From: Bacteroides sp. 224
Lineage (GTDB): Bacteria; Bacteroidota; Bacteroidia; Bacteroidales; Bacteroidaceae
DNA length: 48,170 nt
NCBI RefSeq assembly: GCF_010500995.1
Contig: NZ_QVMK01000040.1
Coordinates: 1-48,170, forward strand
Direction: 5' to 3'
A program made the position numbers and the translations under genes. The notes beneath the pieces are model-generated. The model did not search any database. It had not been told where the DNA came from and saw only the letters and a list, made by a program, of their open reading frames with translations. This document shows, one piece after another, positions 6,267-15,804 of the stretch (positions are counted from its first letter, which is position 1; each line of letters begins with the position of its first letter).

Positions 6267-8831
6267 ATGGATAGACTCTATAAAAGACTAATTATAGTAT
6301 TGCTGCTAATTTTCACTGTTCCTCAGGTATTTGCGCAAATCAGAGGACTTATAACCGACTCCCTGACCAATGAACCACTCATGTATATTTCTGTATATTA
6401 TGAAGGTAAAGGAGTAGGAACCACTTCCAGCGAAAAGGGAGAATATAGCGTGGAAGTTCGTTCCGGATGGAATGAACTAACATTCTCTGCTATCGGATAC
6501 AATACCAAAGTAGTAAAAATAAAACCAGGTACAAGGAGACTTGACGTTAAATTATCCTCCTCTGATGTTTTGTTGAGTGAGGTAGTTGTGAAACCGGGAA
6601 GAGAAAGATATTCCCGAAAGAATAACCCCGCAGTAGACTTCATGCGGAAAGTGATAGAAAACAAGTCCACCTTCAAACTGGAAGAAAATGATTTCTATCA
6701 AAATGATAAGTATCAGAAAATTAAAATGTCGTTGAACGACATGACTCCGGAAAAGGCCAAAGAAGGTATCTACAAGAAGATTCCATTTTTAGAAAAACAA
6801 CTCGAACCCTCTCCTAACTCAGATAAGTTCATTCTTCCTATATCTGTACAGGAAACCGCATCTCAAACCATTTACCGGAAAGATCCTAAAAGCGAGAAAA
6901 CAATTATCCGGGGAATGACTTCCAATGGAATAGAGGACTTTCTCTCCACAGGAGATATGGTAGGAACCGTTCTGAAAGATATTTTCTCCGATATTAATAT
7001 CTACGATAATGACATTCGTTTACTTCAGGAACGCTTTGTGAGTCCTATTTCAAATTCAGCCATTTCTTTCTATAAGTTCTACCTGATGGACACAATTATG
7101 GTCGATAAGCATCAGTGCGTTCATTTATCCTTTGTTCCGCAAAACTCGCAGGACTTTGGATTTACCGGTCACCTTTATGTAGTCAATGATTCCAGCTATG
7201 CCGTTAAGAAATGTACTATGAATCTTCCTAAAAAGACAGGAGTCAACTTTGTGGAGAACATGGATATTGTGCAGGAATTTACTCAGCTGCCCGACGGAAA
7301 CTGGGTACTTACGGATGATGATATGATTGTAGATTTGTATGCAATTAAGGCATTACAGGGGCTTCAGGTGCAGCGTACAACCAAATACAGCAATTACTCT
7401 TTCAATTCCATTGAGAGTCCTTTATTCCGGGCAAAAGGAAGTGTCATCAAGGAAACAGACATGTTGATTAAAAGCGATGAGTTTTGGGCAGATGTACGAC
7501 AGGTTCCACTTACCAAAACGGAAAGCAACATGGATTTGTTTGTGAATCAGTTGGCGCAGATACCCGGCTTTAAGTATGTAATTTTCGTTGCGAAAGCGTT
7601 TATTGAAAACCATGTGGAAACAGGTGGTCCCAACAATCCAAGCAAATTCGATTTAGGTCCTATCAATACCATTATCACAAGTAATTATGTAGATGGGTTG
7701 CGTCTTCGTGCAAGTGGACGTACTACAGGTAAATTACATCCCCAATGGTTTCTTAGCGGATATGGAGCTTACGGATTTAAAGACAAGAAGTTTAAATATG
7801 AAGGAACAGTTACCCACGCTTTTAAAAAGAAAGAGTTCTTTCCCTGGGAGTTCCCTAAACACAACATTTCGGCTTCGTACAAATATGATGTTATGTCTCC
7901 GATGGATAAGTTTCTTACTACCGACAAAGACAATGTGTTTGTTTCGTGGAAAATTACTACTGTAGACCAAATGTCGTATGTAAAAGATGCGACCTTAAAA
8001 TATGAATTAGAAACCATGAATGGGCTTGGCTTCACTGTTACAGCTAAGCACCGCAATGACGAACCAACGGGCAACCTACATTATTTTAAGAATGATGCAA
8101 ACGCTACTCTCATTAAAGATATGACTACTGCCGAAGTGGGAATAACTATGGAGTATGCCCCCGGAAGAACGTATGTAAATACCAAGCAGCGTCGTATAGC
8201 CGTATCCAGAGATATGCCGGTATATACTTTATCTCACACCACCGGTTTTAAGGGTGTTTTAGGAGGAGATTATGATTTTAACTTCACCGAGGCAAGTATC
8301 TGGAAACGTTTCTGGTTATCCTCTTGGGGAAATATGGACATGACTGTGAAAGCCGGAGCTCAATGGAATAAAGTTCCTTTCCCGCTATTAATTTTGCCCG
8401 CAGCCAATTTATCGTATATCACTCAACAGGAAACATTTACATTGATTAATAACATGGAGTTTTTCAATGATAGATATGCCTCGCTGGCGCTCACTTATGA
8501 GATGAACGGAAAATTATTCAACCGTATTCCGCTCATTAAGAAACTGAAATGGAGAGAAGCTTTTCGTTTCCGTATGCTTTGGGGAGACTTAACAGATAAG
8601 AACAATCCATATCTAAATCCGGATGATACCGACTTATTTAGATTTCCCACCCGCAATGGCGAATATACCAGCTTTACTATGGACCCCAAAGTTCCCTACA
8701 TGGAACTTAGCGTCGGCGTATACAATATATTCAAGCTTCTCCATGTAGAATATGTGCGTCGTTTAAACTATCTTGATAATCCGAATGTCAAGAAACATGG
8801 TATTCGCTTCATGATTTTAATGAGATTCTAA
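6267..8831 (+). CDS. DUF5686 and carboxypeptidase-like regulatory domain outer-membrane protein
   Basis: An 854-aa Bacteroidetes protein. Residues 1-23 form a signal peptide (LIIVLLLIFTVPQVFAQ). Residues ~24-95 are a carboxypeptidase D regulatory-like beta-sandwich (QIRGLITDSLTNEPLMYISV ... LSEVVVKP), as at the start of SusC-like transporters. The rest is DUF5686, whose C-terminal half has alternating aromatic strands and ends in IRFMILMRF, a beta-barrel C-terminal signature ending in Phe. It is probably an outer-membrane barrel with a periplasmic N-terminal domain. No TonB plug is seen, so it is not a SusC. Function unknown. rarA follows after 26 bp. Confidence 0.88.
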   Translation: MDRLYKRLIIVLLLIFTVPQVFAQIRGLITDSLTNEPLMYISVYYEGKGVGTTSSEKGEYSVEVRSGWNELTFSAIGYNTKVVKIKPGTRRLDVKLSSSDVLLSEVVVKPGRERYSRKNNPAVDFMRKVIENKSTFKLEENDFYQNDKYQKIKMSLNDMTPEKAKEGIYKKIPFLEKQLEPSPNSDKFILPISVQETASQTIYRKDPKSEKTIIRGMTSNGIEDFLSTGDMVGTVLKDIFSDINIYDNDIRLLQERFVSPISNSAISFYKFYLMDTIMVDKHQCVHLSFVPQNSQDFGFTGHLYVVNDSSYAVKKCTMNLPKKTGVNFVENMDIVQEFTQLPDGNWVLTDDDMIVDLYAIKALQGLQVQRTTKYSNYSFNSIESPLFRAKGSVIKETDMLIKSDEFWADVRQVPLTKTESNMDLFVNQLAQIPGFKYVIFVAKAFIENHVETGGPNNPSKFDLGPINTIITSNYVDGLRLRASGRTTGKLHPQWFLSGYGAYGFKDKKFKYEGTVTHAFKKKEFFPWEFPKHNISASYKYDVMSPMDKFLTTDKDNVFVSWKITTVDQMSYVKDATLKYELETMNGLGFTVTAKHRNDEPTGNLHYFKNDANATLIKDMTTAEVGITMEYAPGRTYVNTKQRRIAVSRDMPVYTLSHTTGFKGVLGGDYDFNFTEASIWKRFWLSSWGNMDMTVKAGAQWNKVPFPLLILPAANLSYITQQETFTLINNMEFFNDRYASLALTYEMNGKLFNRIPLIKKLKWREAFRFRMLWGDLTDKNNPYLNPDDTDLFRFPTRNGEYTSFTMDPKVPYMELSVGVYNIFKLLHVEYVRRLNYLDNPNVKKHGIRFMILMRF

Positions 8832-8857
8832 ACTGAGAATCTAAACAAGGTATTATT

Positions 8858-10120
8858 ATGGCACAACCTTTAGCAGAAAGATTACGTCCTAAAACGTTGG
8901 ATGAATACATTGGACAAAAACATTTGGTAGGTCCGAATGCAGTATTACGCAAGATGATTGATTCCGGACGCATCTCTTCTTTTATTCTTTGGGGACCTCC
9001 GGGAGTAGGAAAAACCACACTGGCACAAATTATCGCCAATAAATTGGAAACTCCGTTTTATTCTTTAAGTGCCGTAACTTCCGGTGTGAAGGATGTTCGG
9101 GACGTGATTGAACGTGCGCAGAGTAATCGTTTCTTTTCTCAATCGAGCCCTATACTTTTTATAGATGAAATTCATCGGTTTAGTAAATCCCAACAAGATT
9201 CACTATTGGGAGCAGTAGAGAAAGGCATTGTAACACTTATCGGAGCCACTACCGAGAATCCTTCTTTTGAAGTGATCCGTCCTCTCCTATCCCGCAGTCA
9301 GCTATATGTGCTTAAATCTCTTGAAAAAGACGATTTGCTGGAATTACTGCAAAGAGCCATCACCACAGATGTAATCCTGAAAGAGCGTAAAATAGAATTA
9401 AAAGAAACAACCGCTCTACTCCGCTTTTCGGGGGGAGATGCCCGCAAGCTATTGAATATACTGGAGCTGGTAGTAGAATCCGAATCGGAAGATAAGGTTA
9501 TTATTACAGACGCAATGGTAACGGAACGTCTGCAAGAAAACCCGCTGGCTTATGATAAAGACGGCGAAATGCATTATGACATTATCTCTGCTTTCATCAA
9601 ATCCATTCGTGGAAGCGATCCGGATGGAGCCATATATTGGCTGGCACGTATGGTAGAAGGTGGCGAAGATCCTGCATTTATTGCCCGGCGATTAGTAATT
9701 TCTGCTGCCGAAGATATCGGTTTAGCCAATCCCAATGCTTTACTACTGGCTAATGCATGTTTTGACGGACTTATGAAAATAGGTTGGCCCGAGGGAAGAA
9801 TACTACTGGCAGAAGCAACCGTATATTTGGCCACCAGTCCGAAGAGTAACTCAGCCTACATGTCTATTGATAACGCCGTAGCTGCGGTTCGGGAAACAGG
9901 CAATTTACCGGTTCCTCTACACTTGCGTAATTCTCCCACCAAACTGATGAAACAACTGGGATACGGACAGGATTATAAATACGCTCACAGTTACGAAGGA
10001 AATTTCGTTCAGCAGCAATATCTACCGGATGAATTAAAAGATCGTCATTTCTGGGAGGCTCAAAACAATCCGGCAGAGAATTCAATCAAAGAAAGAATGA
10101 ACAAATTATGGAAAAAATGA
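8858..10120 (+). CDS. rarA: Replication-associated recombination protein RarA (MgsA)
   Basis: AAA+ ATPase of the RarA/MgsA/WRNIP1 family, related to clamp loaders, acting at stalled replication forks. The Walker A motif GPPGVGKT is at residues 46-53 and Walker B FIDEIH at 101-106. The C-terminal tetramerisation region includes the family segment KSIRGSDPDGAIYWLARMVEGGEDP. The 420-aa length is normal. Its stop codon TGA overlaps the ATG of the downstream dehydrogenase (ATGA), so the two are translationally coupled. Confidence 0.96.
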   Translation: MAQPLAERLRPKTLDEYIGQKHLVGPNAVLRKMIDSGRISSFILWGPPGVGKTTLAQIIANKLETPFYSLSAVTSGVKDVRDVIERAQSNRFFSQSSPILFIDEIHRFSKSQQDSLLGAVEKGIVTLIGATTENPSFEVIRPLLSRSQLYVLKSLEKDDLLELLQRAITTDVILKERKIELKETTALLRFSGGDARKLLNILELVVESESEDKVIITDAMVTERLQENPLAYDKDGEMHYDIISAFIKSIRGSDPDGAIYWLARMVEGGEDPAFIARRLVISAAEDIGLANPNALLLANACFDGLMKIGWPEGRILLAEATVYLATSPKSNSAYMSIDNAVAAVRETGNLPVPLHLRNSPTKLMKQLGYGQDYKYAHSYEGNFVQQQYLPDELKDRHFWEAQNNPAENSIKERMNKLWKK

Positions 10121-11073
10121 AAATAATAGTATTAGACGGCTACACGCTGAATCCCGGTGATCTTTCCTGGGAGGGTTTAAAGGAATTAGGAGAATGTACC
10201 ATCTATGATCGTACTACTCCCGAACAAGTACTTGAACGATCTGCTCATGCGGAAATACTGCTAACGAACAAAACGGTTATCACCGCCGAACATATAAATG
10301 CACTTCCGGAATTAAAATACATCGGAGTATTAGCTACCGGATATAATGTGGTAGATATTGAAGCAGCCAAAGAACGTGGTGTCATTGTTACTAATATACC
10401 TGCATACAGCACTACTTCCGTTGCTCAAATGGTATTTGCTCATATTCTGAACATTAGCTCTCAGGTTCAACACCATTCGGAAGAGGTTAGAAAAGGAAAG
10501 TGGACAAACAGTAAGGATTTCTGCTTTGCAGATACACCACTGATAGAATTATTAGGAAAAAAGATCGGTTTAATAGGTTTAGGTGCTACCGGTTATACAA
10601 CAGCCCGTATTGCACTGGGCTTCGGAATGAAAGTATGGGCACACACCTCCAAATCACGTTTGCAACTTCCTCCCGAAATTAAAAAGATGGAGTTAGATCA
10701 GATATTCAAAGAGTGTGATATTGTAAGTCTTCATTGTCCGCTAACAGAGGCAACCAGAGGAATGGTAAATGCAGAGCGTCTTGCTATGATGAAACCAACC
10801 TCTATCTTAATCAATACCAGCCGTGGTCCCATTATAGATGAGCAGGCATTAGCCGATGCTTTAAATAAGGAACAAATTTATGCGGCAGGATTGGATGTAT
10901 TAAGTAGTGAGCCTCCTCATGCTGATAATCCGCTGTTAACTGCTCGTAATTGTTATATTACTCCGCACATTGCCTGGGCTACTTTGGCAGCACGTCAAAG
11001 ATTAATGAGTATTATGATTGAGAACATACGTGCGTTTCAAACGGGGAAGCCGGAAAATAATGTGGCAAAATAG
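10117..11073 (+). CDS. D-2-hydroxyacid dehydrogenase, glycerate/hydroxypyruvate reductase type
   Basis: NAD(P)-dependent dehydrogenase of the D-isomer family. The Rossmann motif GLIGLGATG is near residue 150, and the catalytic Arg, Glu and His occur in NTSRGPIIDE, VLSSEPP and TPHIAWAT. It begins MKIIVLDGYTLNPGDLSWE, the form typical of Bacteroidetes glycerate dehydrogenases. The start at 10117 overlaps the rarA stop (ATGA); an ATG at 10108 in the same frame would add three residues. The likely substrate is hydroxypyruvate or glycerate, but specificity in this family cannot be read from sequence alone. Confidence 0.92.
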   Translation: MKIIVLDGYTLNPGDLSWEGLKELGECTIYDRTTPEQVLERSAHAEILLTNKTVITAEHINALPELKYIGVLATGYNVVDIEAAKERGVIVTNIPAYSTTSVAQMVFAHILNISSQVQHHSEEVRKGKWTNSKDFCFADTPLIELLGKKIGLIGLGATGYTTARIALGFGMKVWAHTSKSRLQLPPEIKKMELDQIFKECDIVSLHCPLTEATRGMVNAERLAMMKPTSILINTSRGPIIDEQALADALNKEQIYAAGLDVLSSEPPHADNPLLTARNCYITPHIAWATLAARQRLMSIMIENIRAFQTGKPENNVAK

Positions 11074-11080
11074 TAATACA

Positions 11081-11129
11081 GGCTTGAATTACCTATCTTC
11101 TGTGGTAGGAAGACATGTAATTCAAGTCT
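11081..11129. terminator. Long hairpin between convergent genes
   Basis: GGCTTGAATTAC (11081-11092) pairs with GTAATTCAAGTC (11117-11128), about 12 bp including one G-U pair, with a smaller CTTC/GAAG stem inside. It lies between the dehydrogenase (plus) and cydB (minus). It lacks a U-tract on either strand, so it may be a 3' end stabiliser instead of a strict terminator. Confidence 0.5.
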
Positions 11130-11140
11130 ACATTACCTGA

Positions 11141-12286
11141 TTAATAGGCATGCTTATCTTCACTAATCTCTTTTGAATCAATAGGTTTCCTGTCAATGCT
11201 CCGCCATGCATAAAATATATAGGCTATAACAAAAGGAACCAACAATGATACATACGCCATCACTTTCAGAGTAAACTCACTGGAGCAACTATTAGCCAAT
11301 GTTAACGAGCTTTGTAAATCCAGATTTGAAGGATAATATGCAGTATGGTTATATCCGGCCACCAATAATAAAGCCAACACTGTTAATACGGTTCCGAAAC
11401 CGGCAAACCAAATACCTTTCTTATATGTATTTCTAAAAATAGTAGCTCCAATTCCAAACAACACAAAAACCACTCCTATTAAAAATACAATCAACACTAC
11501 AGGCATTTCTTTAAAATTGATAAAGTATTTATAGGGTTGCTTGAATACTTCCAGCGTATCCGGATTCACAGCAAAACCATCGGCCAATAATGTACGAATA
11601 ACAAACGCCAGAAAGAATAGCAAAAATAGAATAGTATAAACAGGCAATGCTTTACGACATCTGGAAATCAAAGTATCATCATTGATATTATTAATAAAAT
11701 AAAGGATACCTAATATACGTGCCAAAAGAAATACGGCCAACCCCAATACCACGTTCCAAATATCGGCCAATGCATCCAAACCATGCCAGTTATTTCCCCA
11801 ACTACTGATAACAGGCATAGCCATATCCATCATATTTTCTTTATTAATCAGGAAGTTAGATCCTGTAAAGAATGTAGCTACTGCTCCTCCTAAAAGTACA
11901 GGACCAACCACACCATTGATGACCAAAAACGTTTGATATGTTTTTTTTCCTAACAAGTTACCTGCTTTACTCTGAAATTCATAACTTACAGCTTGTAGTA
12001 CAAAACTAAAGAGAATAATCATCCATAACCAATATGCACCTCCAAAACTGGTACTGTAAAAGAGAGGAAATGAAGCAAAAAAAGCACCTCCAAAAGTCAC
12101 TAAGGTGGTAAACGTAAACTCCCATTTTCGCCCGGTTGAATTCACCATCATTTTACGCTCTTCATCTGTTTTTCCCAACGTGAATAAAAGCGAGTTCCCT
12201 CCTTGCACAAAAAGCAGAAAAACCAGGATAGCTGCCAGCAATGATACTACCAACCACCAATATTGTTGTAAGAATTCGTATGTCAT
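11141..12286 (-). CDS. cydB: Cytochrome bd ubiquinol oxidase subunit II
   Basis: Second membrane subunit of the cytochrome bd quinol oxidase, which reduces oxygen to water at very low oxygen levels and lets Bacteroides grow in nanomolar oxygen. The 381-aa protein has about nine hydrophobic helices and the CydB start MTYEFLQQYWWLVV. It is the last gene of the operon DUF4492-cydA-cydB and lies 93 bp after cydA, the gap holding an inverted/direct AT-rich repeat. The C-terminal tail is short and charged, as expected on the cytoplasmic side. Confidence 0.95.
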   Translation of the reverse strand: MTYEFLQQYWWLVVSLLAAILVFLLFVQGGNSLLFTLGKTDEERKMMVNSTGRKWEFTFTTLVTFGGAFFASFPLFYSTSFGGAYWLWMIILFSFVLQAVSYEFQSKAGNLLGKKTYQTFLVINGVVGPVLLGGAVATFFTGSNFLINKENMMDMAMPVISSWGNNWHGLDALADIWNVVLGLAVFLLARILGILYFINNINDDTLISRCRKALPVYTILFLLFFLAFVIRTLLADGFAVNPDTLEVFKQPYKYFINFKEMPVVLIVFLIGVVFVLFGIGATIFRNTYKKGIWFAGFGTVLTVLALLLVAGYNHTAYYPSNLDLQSSLTLANSCSSEFTLKVMAYVSLLVPFVIAYIFYAWRSIDRKPIDSKEISEDKHAY

Positions 12287-12309
12287 AACTCTTTTAATTT
12301 AGAATTTTG

Positions 12310-12385
12310 AATTAATAATTAAGATCAGATGTTTATGTTATGCACTCTGGGCTAACTCTCAATTATTAATTCTCAATTATTAATT
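12310..12385. repeat. AT-rich direct and inverted repeat between cydA and cydB
   Basis: CTCAATTATTAATT occurs twice in tandem (12358-12371 and 12372-12385), and its reverse complement with one mismatch lies at 12310-12323. Either tandem copy can pair with the inverted copy to form a long hairpin in the cydA-cydB message. The second tandem copy overlaps the cydA stop codon. Confidence 0.8.
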
Positions 12386-13933
12386 GTTTATCATTGGACC
12401 TTTCTTTATCTCGCGCAATAGTATACTAACCTCCGCAACAAGCATCACTGTAAACAAAACTACAAAGATAAAGAAGGTGGTTTGTACAGAGCCAGTCTGC
12501 AAACGGGATATGGCTGCATTAACCGGCAATAAATCCTGAATAGCCCAAGGCTGACGACCACATTCGGCAACAATCCATCCGGCTTGCCCCGCAATATATC
12601 CTAACGGAATGGTTAATAACGCAATCCATTGCATCCACTTCATTTTAGTCAGATCTTTCTTATATATAAAGAAGATCATCAGCATAAAGAATAAGATAAA
12701 ATACCCACCCAATATCACCATGACACGAAAAGCATAAAAATTGAGTGGCACATTAGGAACCAAATCATTTACATCATTGATATAACCATAACCAAAATAC
12801 TTCACGTTTTCCATGAGAACCGTCAATGCTGCATCTGCTTCTTCACTTCTTCCTGCTTTTTTAGCTTCCCGGTAGATGCCTAACGAAGAAACCGCCAATT
12901 TGCCCATCTCCATCTTTTCTTGGGCAGAAAGCGCTTTAGTACCGTCTTCCAGCGTATATCCTCCTTCAATAATATCACTAATACCGGGCACAAAAGCATT
13001 TACATCTCGTTTGGCTAAAAAAGAAAGTGCGTAAGGTATTTCCATGCGAAAAATAAACGGATCTACTCCATCATTGTATGTTTTCTTAGAAGGATCCAGC
13101 ATACCAATTGCTACTAATCCAGCTTCGTCACGTCCTTCATAAAAGCCTTCGACTGCGGCTAATTTCATGGGTTGGGTTTTTGCAACCAAATAGCCGGATT
13201 GGTCGCCCGTTACAGCTATTAATACAGAAGAAACCAGACCGAATATAGCTGCAATTTTAATACTTGCTAATGCAAATCTCTTTTCGCGGTTTTTCAGTAA
13301 GAACCAACAACTAACTCCTACCACAAAAATGGCTCCCAATACCCATCCTGAAAGAATGGAGTGAAAGAATTTCTGTACCGCCATTGGAGAAGTAGCAACC
13401 GCCCAGAAATCTACCATTTCATTACGCATAGTGTCAGGGTTAAACTCCATTCCTATTGGATATTGCATCCAACCATTTGCAACCAAAATCCACCAAGCCG
13501 ATATGGTTGCTCCCAACCCGGTAAGCCAGGTAGAAGCCAGATGATAACCTTTGCTCACTTTATTCCAACCAAAAAACATCACAGCAATGAAAGTTGCCTC
13601 CATAAAGAACGCCAGAATACCTTCTATTGCCAACGGAGCACCGAATATATCACCCACAAACCATGAGTAGTTGCTCCAGTTTGTACCGAACTGAAATTCC
13701 AGAATCAATCCTGTAGCTACACCTACGGCAAAATTAATACCGAATAATTTCATCCAGAACTTAGCTGTATTTTTCCAAAACTCATCACCTGTTTTATAAT
13801 AAAGAGTCTCCATGATCCCCATCACCACAGCCAATCCGAGGGTAAGAGGAACAAAAACCCAATGATACATGGCGGTCAAAGCAAATTGTGCCCTCGACCA
13901 ATCAATTAAAGAGGAATCAATACTTTCTACCAT
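12380..13933 (-). CDS. cydA: Cytochrome bd ubiquinol oxidase subunit I
   Basis: Haem-carrying subunit that oxidises quinol and houses haems b558, b595 and d. The 517-aa length fits the short-Q-loop class. The N-terminal LTAMYHWVFVPLTLG supplies the conserved haem-ligand His (His24), and GWIVAECGRQPWAIQDLLP is the family's invariant C-terminal loop. It starts MVESIDSSLIDWSRAQFA. It lies 21 bp after the DUF4492 gene in the same operon, with cydB downstream. Confidence 0.97.
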   Translation of the reverse strand: MVESIDSSLIDWSRAQFALTAMYHWVFVPLTLGLAVVMGIMETLYYKTGDEFWKNTAKFWMKLFGINFAVGVATGLILEFQFGTNWSNYSWFVGDIFGAPLAIEGILAFFMEATFIAVMFFGWNKVSKGYHLASTWLTGLGATISAWWILVANGWMQYPIGMEFNPDTMRNEMVDFWAVATSPMAVQKFFHSILSGWVLGAIFVVGVSCWFLLKNREKRFALASIKIAAIFGLVSSVLIAVTGDQSGYLVAKTQPMKLAAVEGFYEGRDEAGLVAIGMLDPSKKTYNDGVDPFIFRMEIPYALSFLAKRDVNAFVPGISDIIEGGYTLEDGTKALSAQEKMEMGKLAVSSLGIYREAKKAGRSEEADAALTVLMENVKYFGYGYINDVNDLVPNVPLNFYAFRVMVILGGYFILFFMLMIFFIYKKDLTKMKWMQWIALLTIPLGYIAGQAGWIVAECGRQPWAIQDLLPVNAAISRLQTGSVQTTFFIFVVLFTVMLVAEVSILLREIKKGPMINN

Positions 13934-13954
13934 AGTTTTTTTATATTAGTAAGG

Positions 13955-14194
13955 TTAACGATTATCTTCTGTTACTTTGTTTTGAGAACGTTGTAGCAAT
14001 TCTCCTGCTACAAAGTCTTCTTTAGTAGTACCTTCCGGTCGGTTACTCAAGAAATTGGGGAAGAAAAACACTTTTAAAACGGCAAACATAATGAAAAGCT
14101 TTACGAGAATTATAAGCCACAGAGTGCGCCCAAGCGTCATACTCCGGAATCCCTCTGCATAAAAATTCCATATACGTGAAACGGGGTTTCTCAT
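13955..14194 (-). CDS. DUF4492 small membrane protein, first gene of the cyd operon
   Basis: A 79-aa protein with one transmembrane helix (about residues 22-47, TLWLIILVKLFIMFAVLKVFFF), preceded by a positive amphipathic start (NPVSRIWNFYAEGFRSM) and followed by a polar tail. It fits DUF4492, found in Bacteroidetes and Campylobacterota, often beside cydAB. The role is unknown. Its place and single-helix form recall the small bd-oxidase subunits CydX/CydH, an inference. It has its own promoter at 14223-14254. Confidence 0.85.
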   Translation of the reverse strand: MRNPVSRIWNFYAEGFRSMTLGRTLWLIILVKLFIMFAVLKVFFFPNFLSNRPEGTTKEDFVAGELLQRSQNKVTEDNR

Positions 14195-14222
14195 TGTAAC
14201 ATCTTAAAAATGATAATTATTA

Positions 14223-14254
14223 CAAATCTATTAAAACAATTGAACGAATACAAT
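14223..14254 (-). promoter_or_regulatory. Predicted promoter of the cyd operon
   Basis: On the minus strand, TAGATTTG (14230 to 14223) matches TAnnTTTG, with TTG (14253-14251) 20 bp upstream as the -33 element. The start codon at 14194 lies 28 bp downstream of the -7 box. Confidence 0.65.
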
Positions 14255-14365
14255 GATTAGCATTATTTAATGAATAACACTTTCAGTTTGTATAAAGTTC
14301 ACCTCTATAAATAATCGACAAATTCACCTTATTGGAAGATGAATAAAACGGAGTAGTCTATCTAT

Positions 14366-14397
14366 TTTGCACACGAACTAAATAGGAAATACCTTTG
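14366..14397 (+). promoter_or_regulatory. Predicted promoter of the efflux/two-component operon
   Basis: TTTG at 14366-14369, a 20-bp gap, then TACCTTTG at 14390-14397: a full match to the Bacteroidetes -33/-7 pattern. The first start codon is at 14428. Confidence 0.7.
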
Positions 14398-14427
14398 TTT
14401 TAGTAAAATTAATAAAAGACAGATATT

Positions 14428-15768
14428 ATGATACAGGTAAAAAGATGGATAACGATTACCTTATGTACAGCGGCGACTTGTGTTGGAAATAACTTATCGG
14501 CACAAGAACGACCCGCTGTATGGGACTTGGAATCCTGCATTAATTATGCAATGGAGCAAAACATTACCATTCGCCAGAACAAAATTGCAGCAGAAAGCGC
14601 TTATGTTGATGTAAAGACATCACAAGCTGCGCTATTCCCTAACCTTTCTTTTAGTACATCGCATAATTTCGCTAACAGGCCATGGCCACAGGGCAATAAC
14701 AATTCTAAAAAGAATACATACAATGGCAATTACGGCCTAAATGCTTCCTGGACAGTATACAATGGCGGGAAAAACACCAAAACCATTGAACAACAAAAAC
14801 TGAATAATCGCGTTTCCGAATTAAACGTAGAACAAAGCGAAGATGATATAGAAATAAGCATCACTCAGCTTTATGTACAAATACTATATGCAGATGAATC
14901 GGTAAAAATCAATCAAAACACGTTGGAAGTATCCGAAGCACAGGTGAACAGGGCAAAAGAACTACTGAAAGCCGGCTACATTGCACAAAGCGATTATGCA
15001 CAGTTGGAAGCGCAATATAGTAACGATAAATACTCTTTGGTTAATTCTCAAGCCGCCTTACAAAACTATAAGCTCCAATTGAAACAGTTGCTCGAACTGG
15101 ATGGAGAAGAAGAAATGAATCTTTTATTAGCCGAAATCAGTAATGAAAGTGTAGTTACCATACTTCCGGGGAAATCTGATGTTTACCGAACCGCTCTTTC
15201 CATACGTCCGGAAATAGAGGCAAGCAAACTGAATATTGAAGCTTCTGATTTAGGTATCAGCATAGCCAAAGCGGGATATATGCCTTCATTGAGTCTTACG
15301 GCAGGTATCGGAACCGGACATTCAAACAATTCGGGGAAAGATTTTACTTTCAATGAACAAATAAAAGACAGTTGGAGCAATAGCGTAGGAGTCACTTTAT
15401 CTGTTCCTATCTTTAATAACAGACAAACTAAAAGTACTGTTCAAAAAGCCCGATTACAATACGAAAGCAGTAAGCTCAATATGATGAATGAAGAAAAAGC
15501 ACTCTACAGCACCATTGAAAGCATCTGGTTGGATGCCAATACTGCCCAACAAAAATATGTAGCCGCCAGCGAAAAGCTACGTAGCTCACAAACCAGCTAT
15601 GAGTTGGTAAGCGAACAATTCAATGTAGGTATGAAGAATACGGTAGAATTACTTACCGAAAAGAATAATCTGCTTTCTGCCCAACAAGAAGTAATTCAGG
15701 CTAAATACATGGCTGTGCTGAATATACAATTGTTACGTTTTTATCAAGGCGAAAATATTACCCTCTAA
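14428..15768 (+). CDS. TolC family outer-membrane efflux protein
   Basis: A 446-aa outer-membrane channel subunit. A signal peptide ends near residue 25 (NNLSAQ). Two outer-membrane-efflux domains follow as an internal repeat: the first around WDLESCINYAMEQNITIRQNKIAAESA, the second around RPEIEASKLNIEASDLGISIAKAGYMPSLSLTAG. Long alpha-helical coiled segments fit the periplasmic tunnel. It is first in an operon with a MacA-type adaptor, an ABC ATPase and a MacB-type permease, so it should form the outer-membrane exit of that tripartite exporter. The exported substrate is not known. Confidence 0.95.
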   Translation: MIQVKRWITITLCTAATCVGNNLSAQERPAVWDLESCINYAMEQNITIRQNKIAAESAYVDVKTSQAALFPNLSFSTSHNFANRPWPQGNNNSKKNTYNGNYGLNASWTVYNGGKNTKTIEQQKLNNRVSELNVEQSEDDIEISITQLYVQILYADESVKINQNTLEVSEAQVNRAKELLKAGYIAQSDYAQLEAQYSNDKYSLVNSQAALQNYKLQLKQLLELDGEEEMNLLLAEISNESVVTILPGKSDVYRTALSIRPEIEASKLNIEASDLGISIAKAGYMPSLSLTAGIGTGHSNNSGKDFTFNEQIKDSWSNSVGVTLSVPIFNNRQTKSTVQKARLQYESSKLNMMNEEKALYSTIESIWLDANTAQQKYVAASEKLRSSQTSYELVSEQFNVGMKNTVELLTEKNNLLSAQQEVIQAKYMAVLNIQLLRFYQGENITL

Positions 15769-15804
15769 ATTCAAATTCTCGAAACAAATCATAAAAACTA
15801 ATAT

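Noticed and set aside
10108..10116. Start of the hydroxyacid dehydrogenase at 10108
   Set aside because: Possible, but the ATG at 10117 overlaps the rarA stop in the usual ATGA form and gives the standard family N-terminus.
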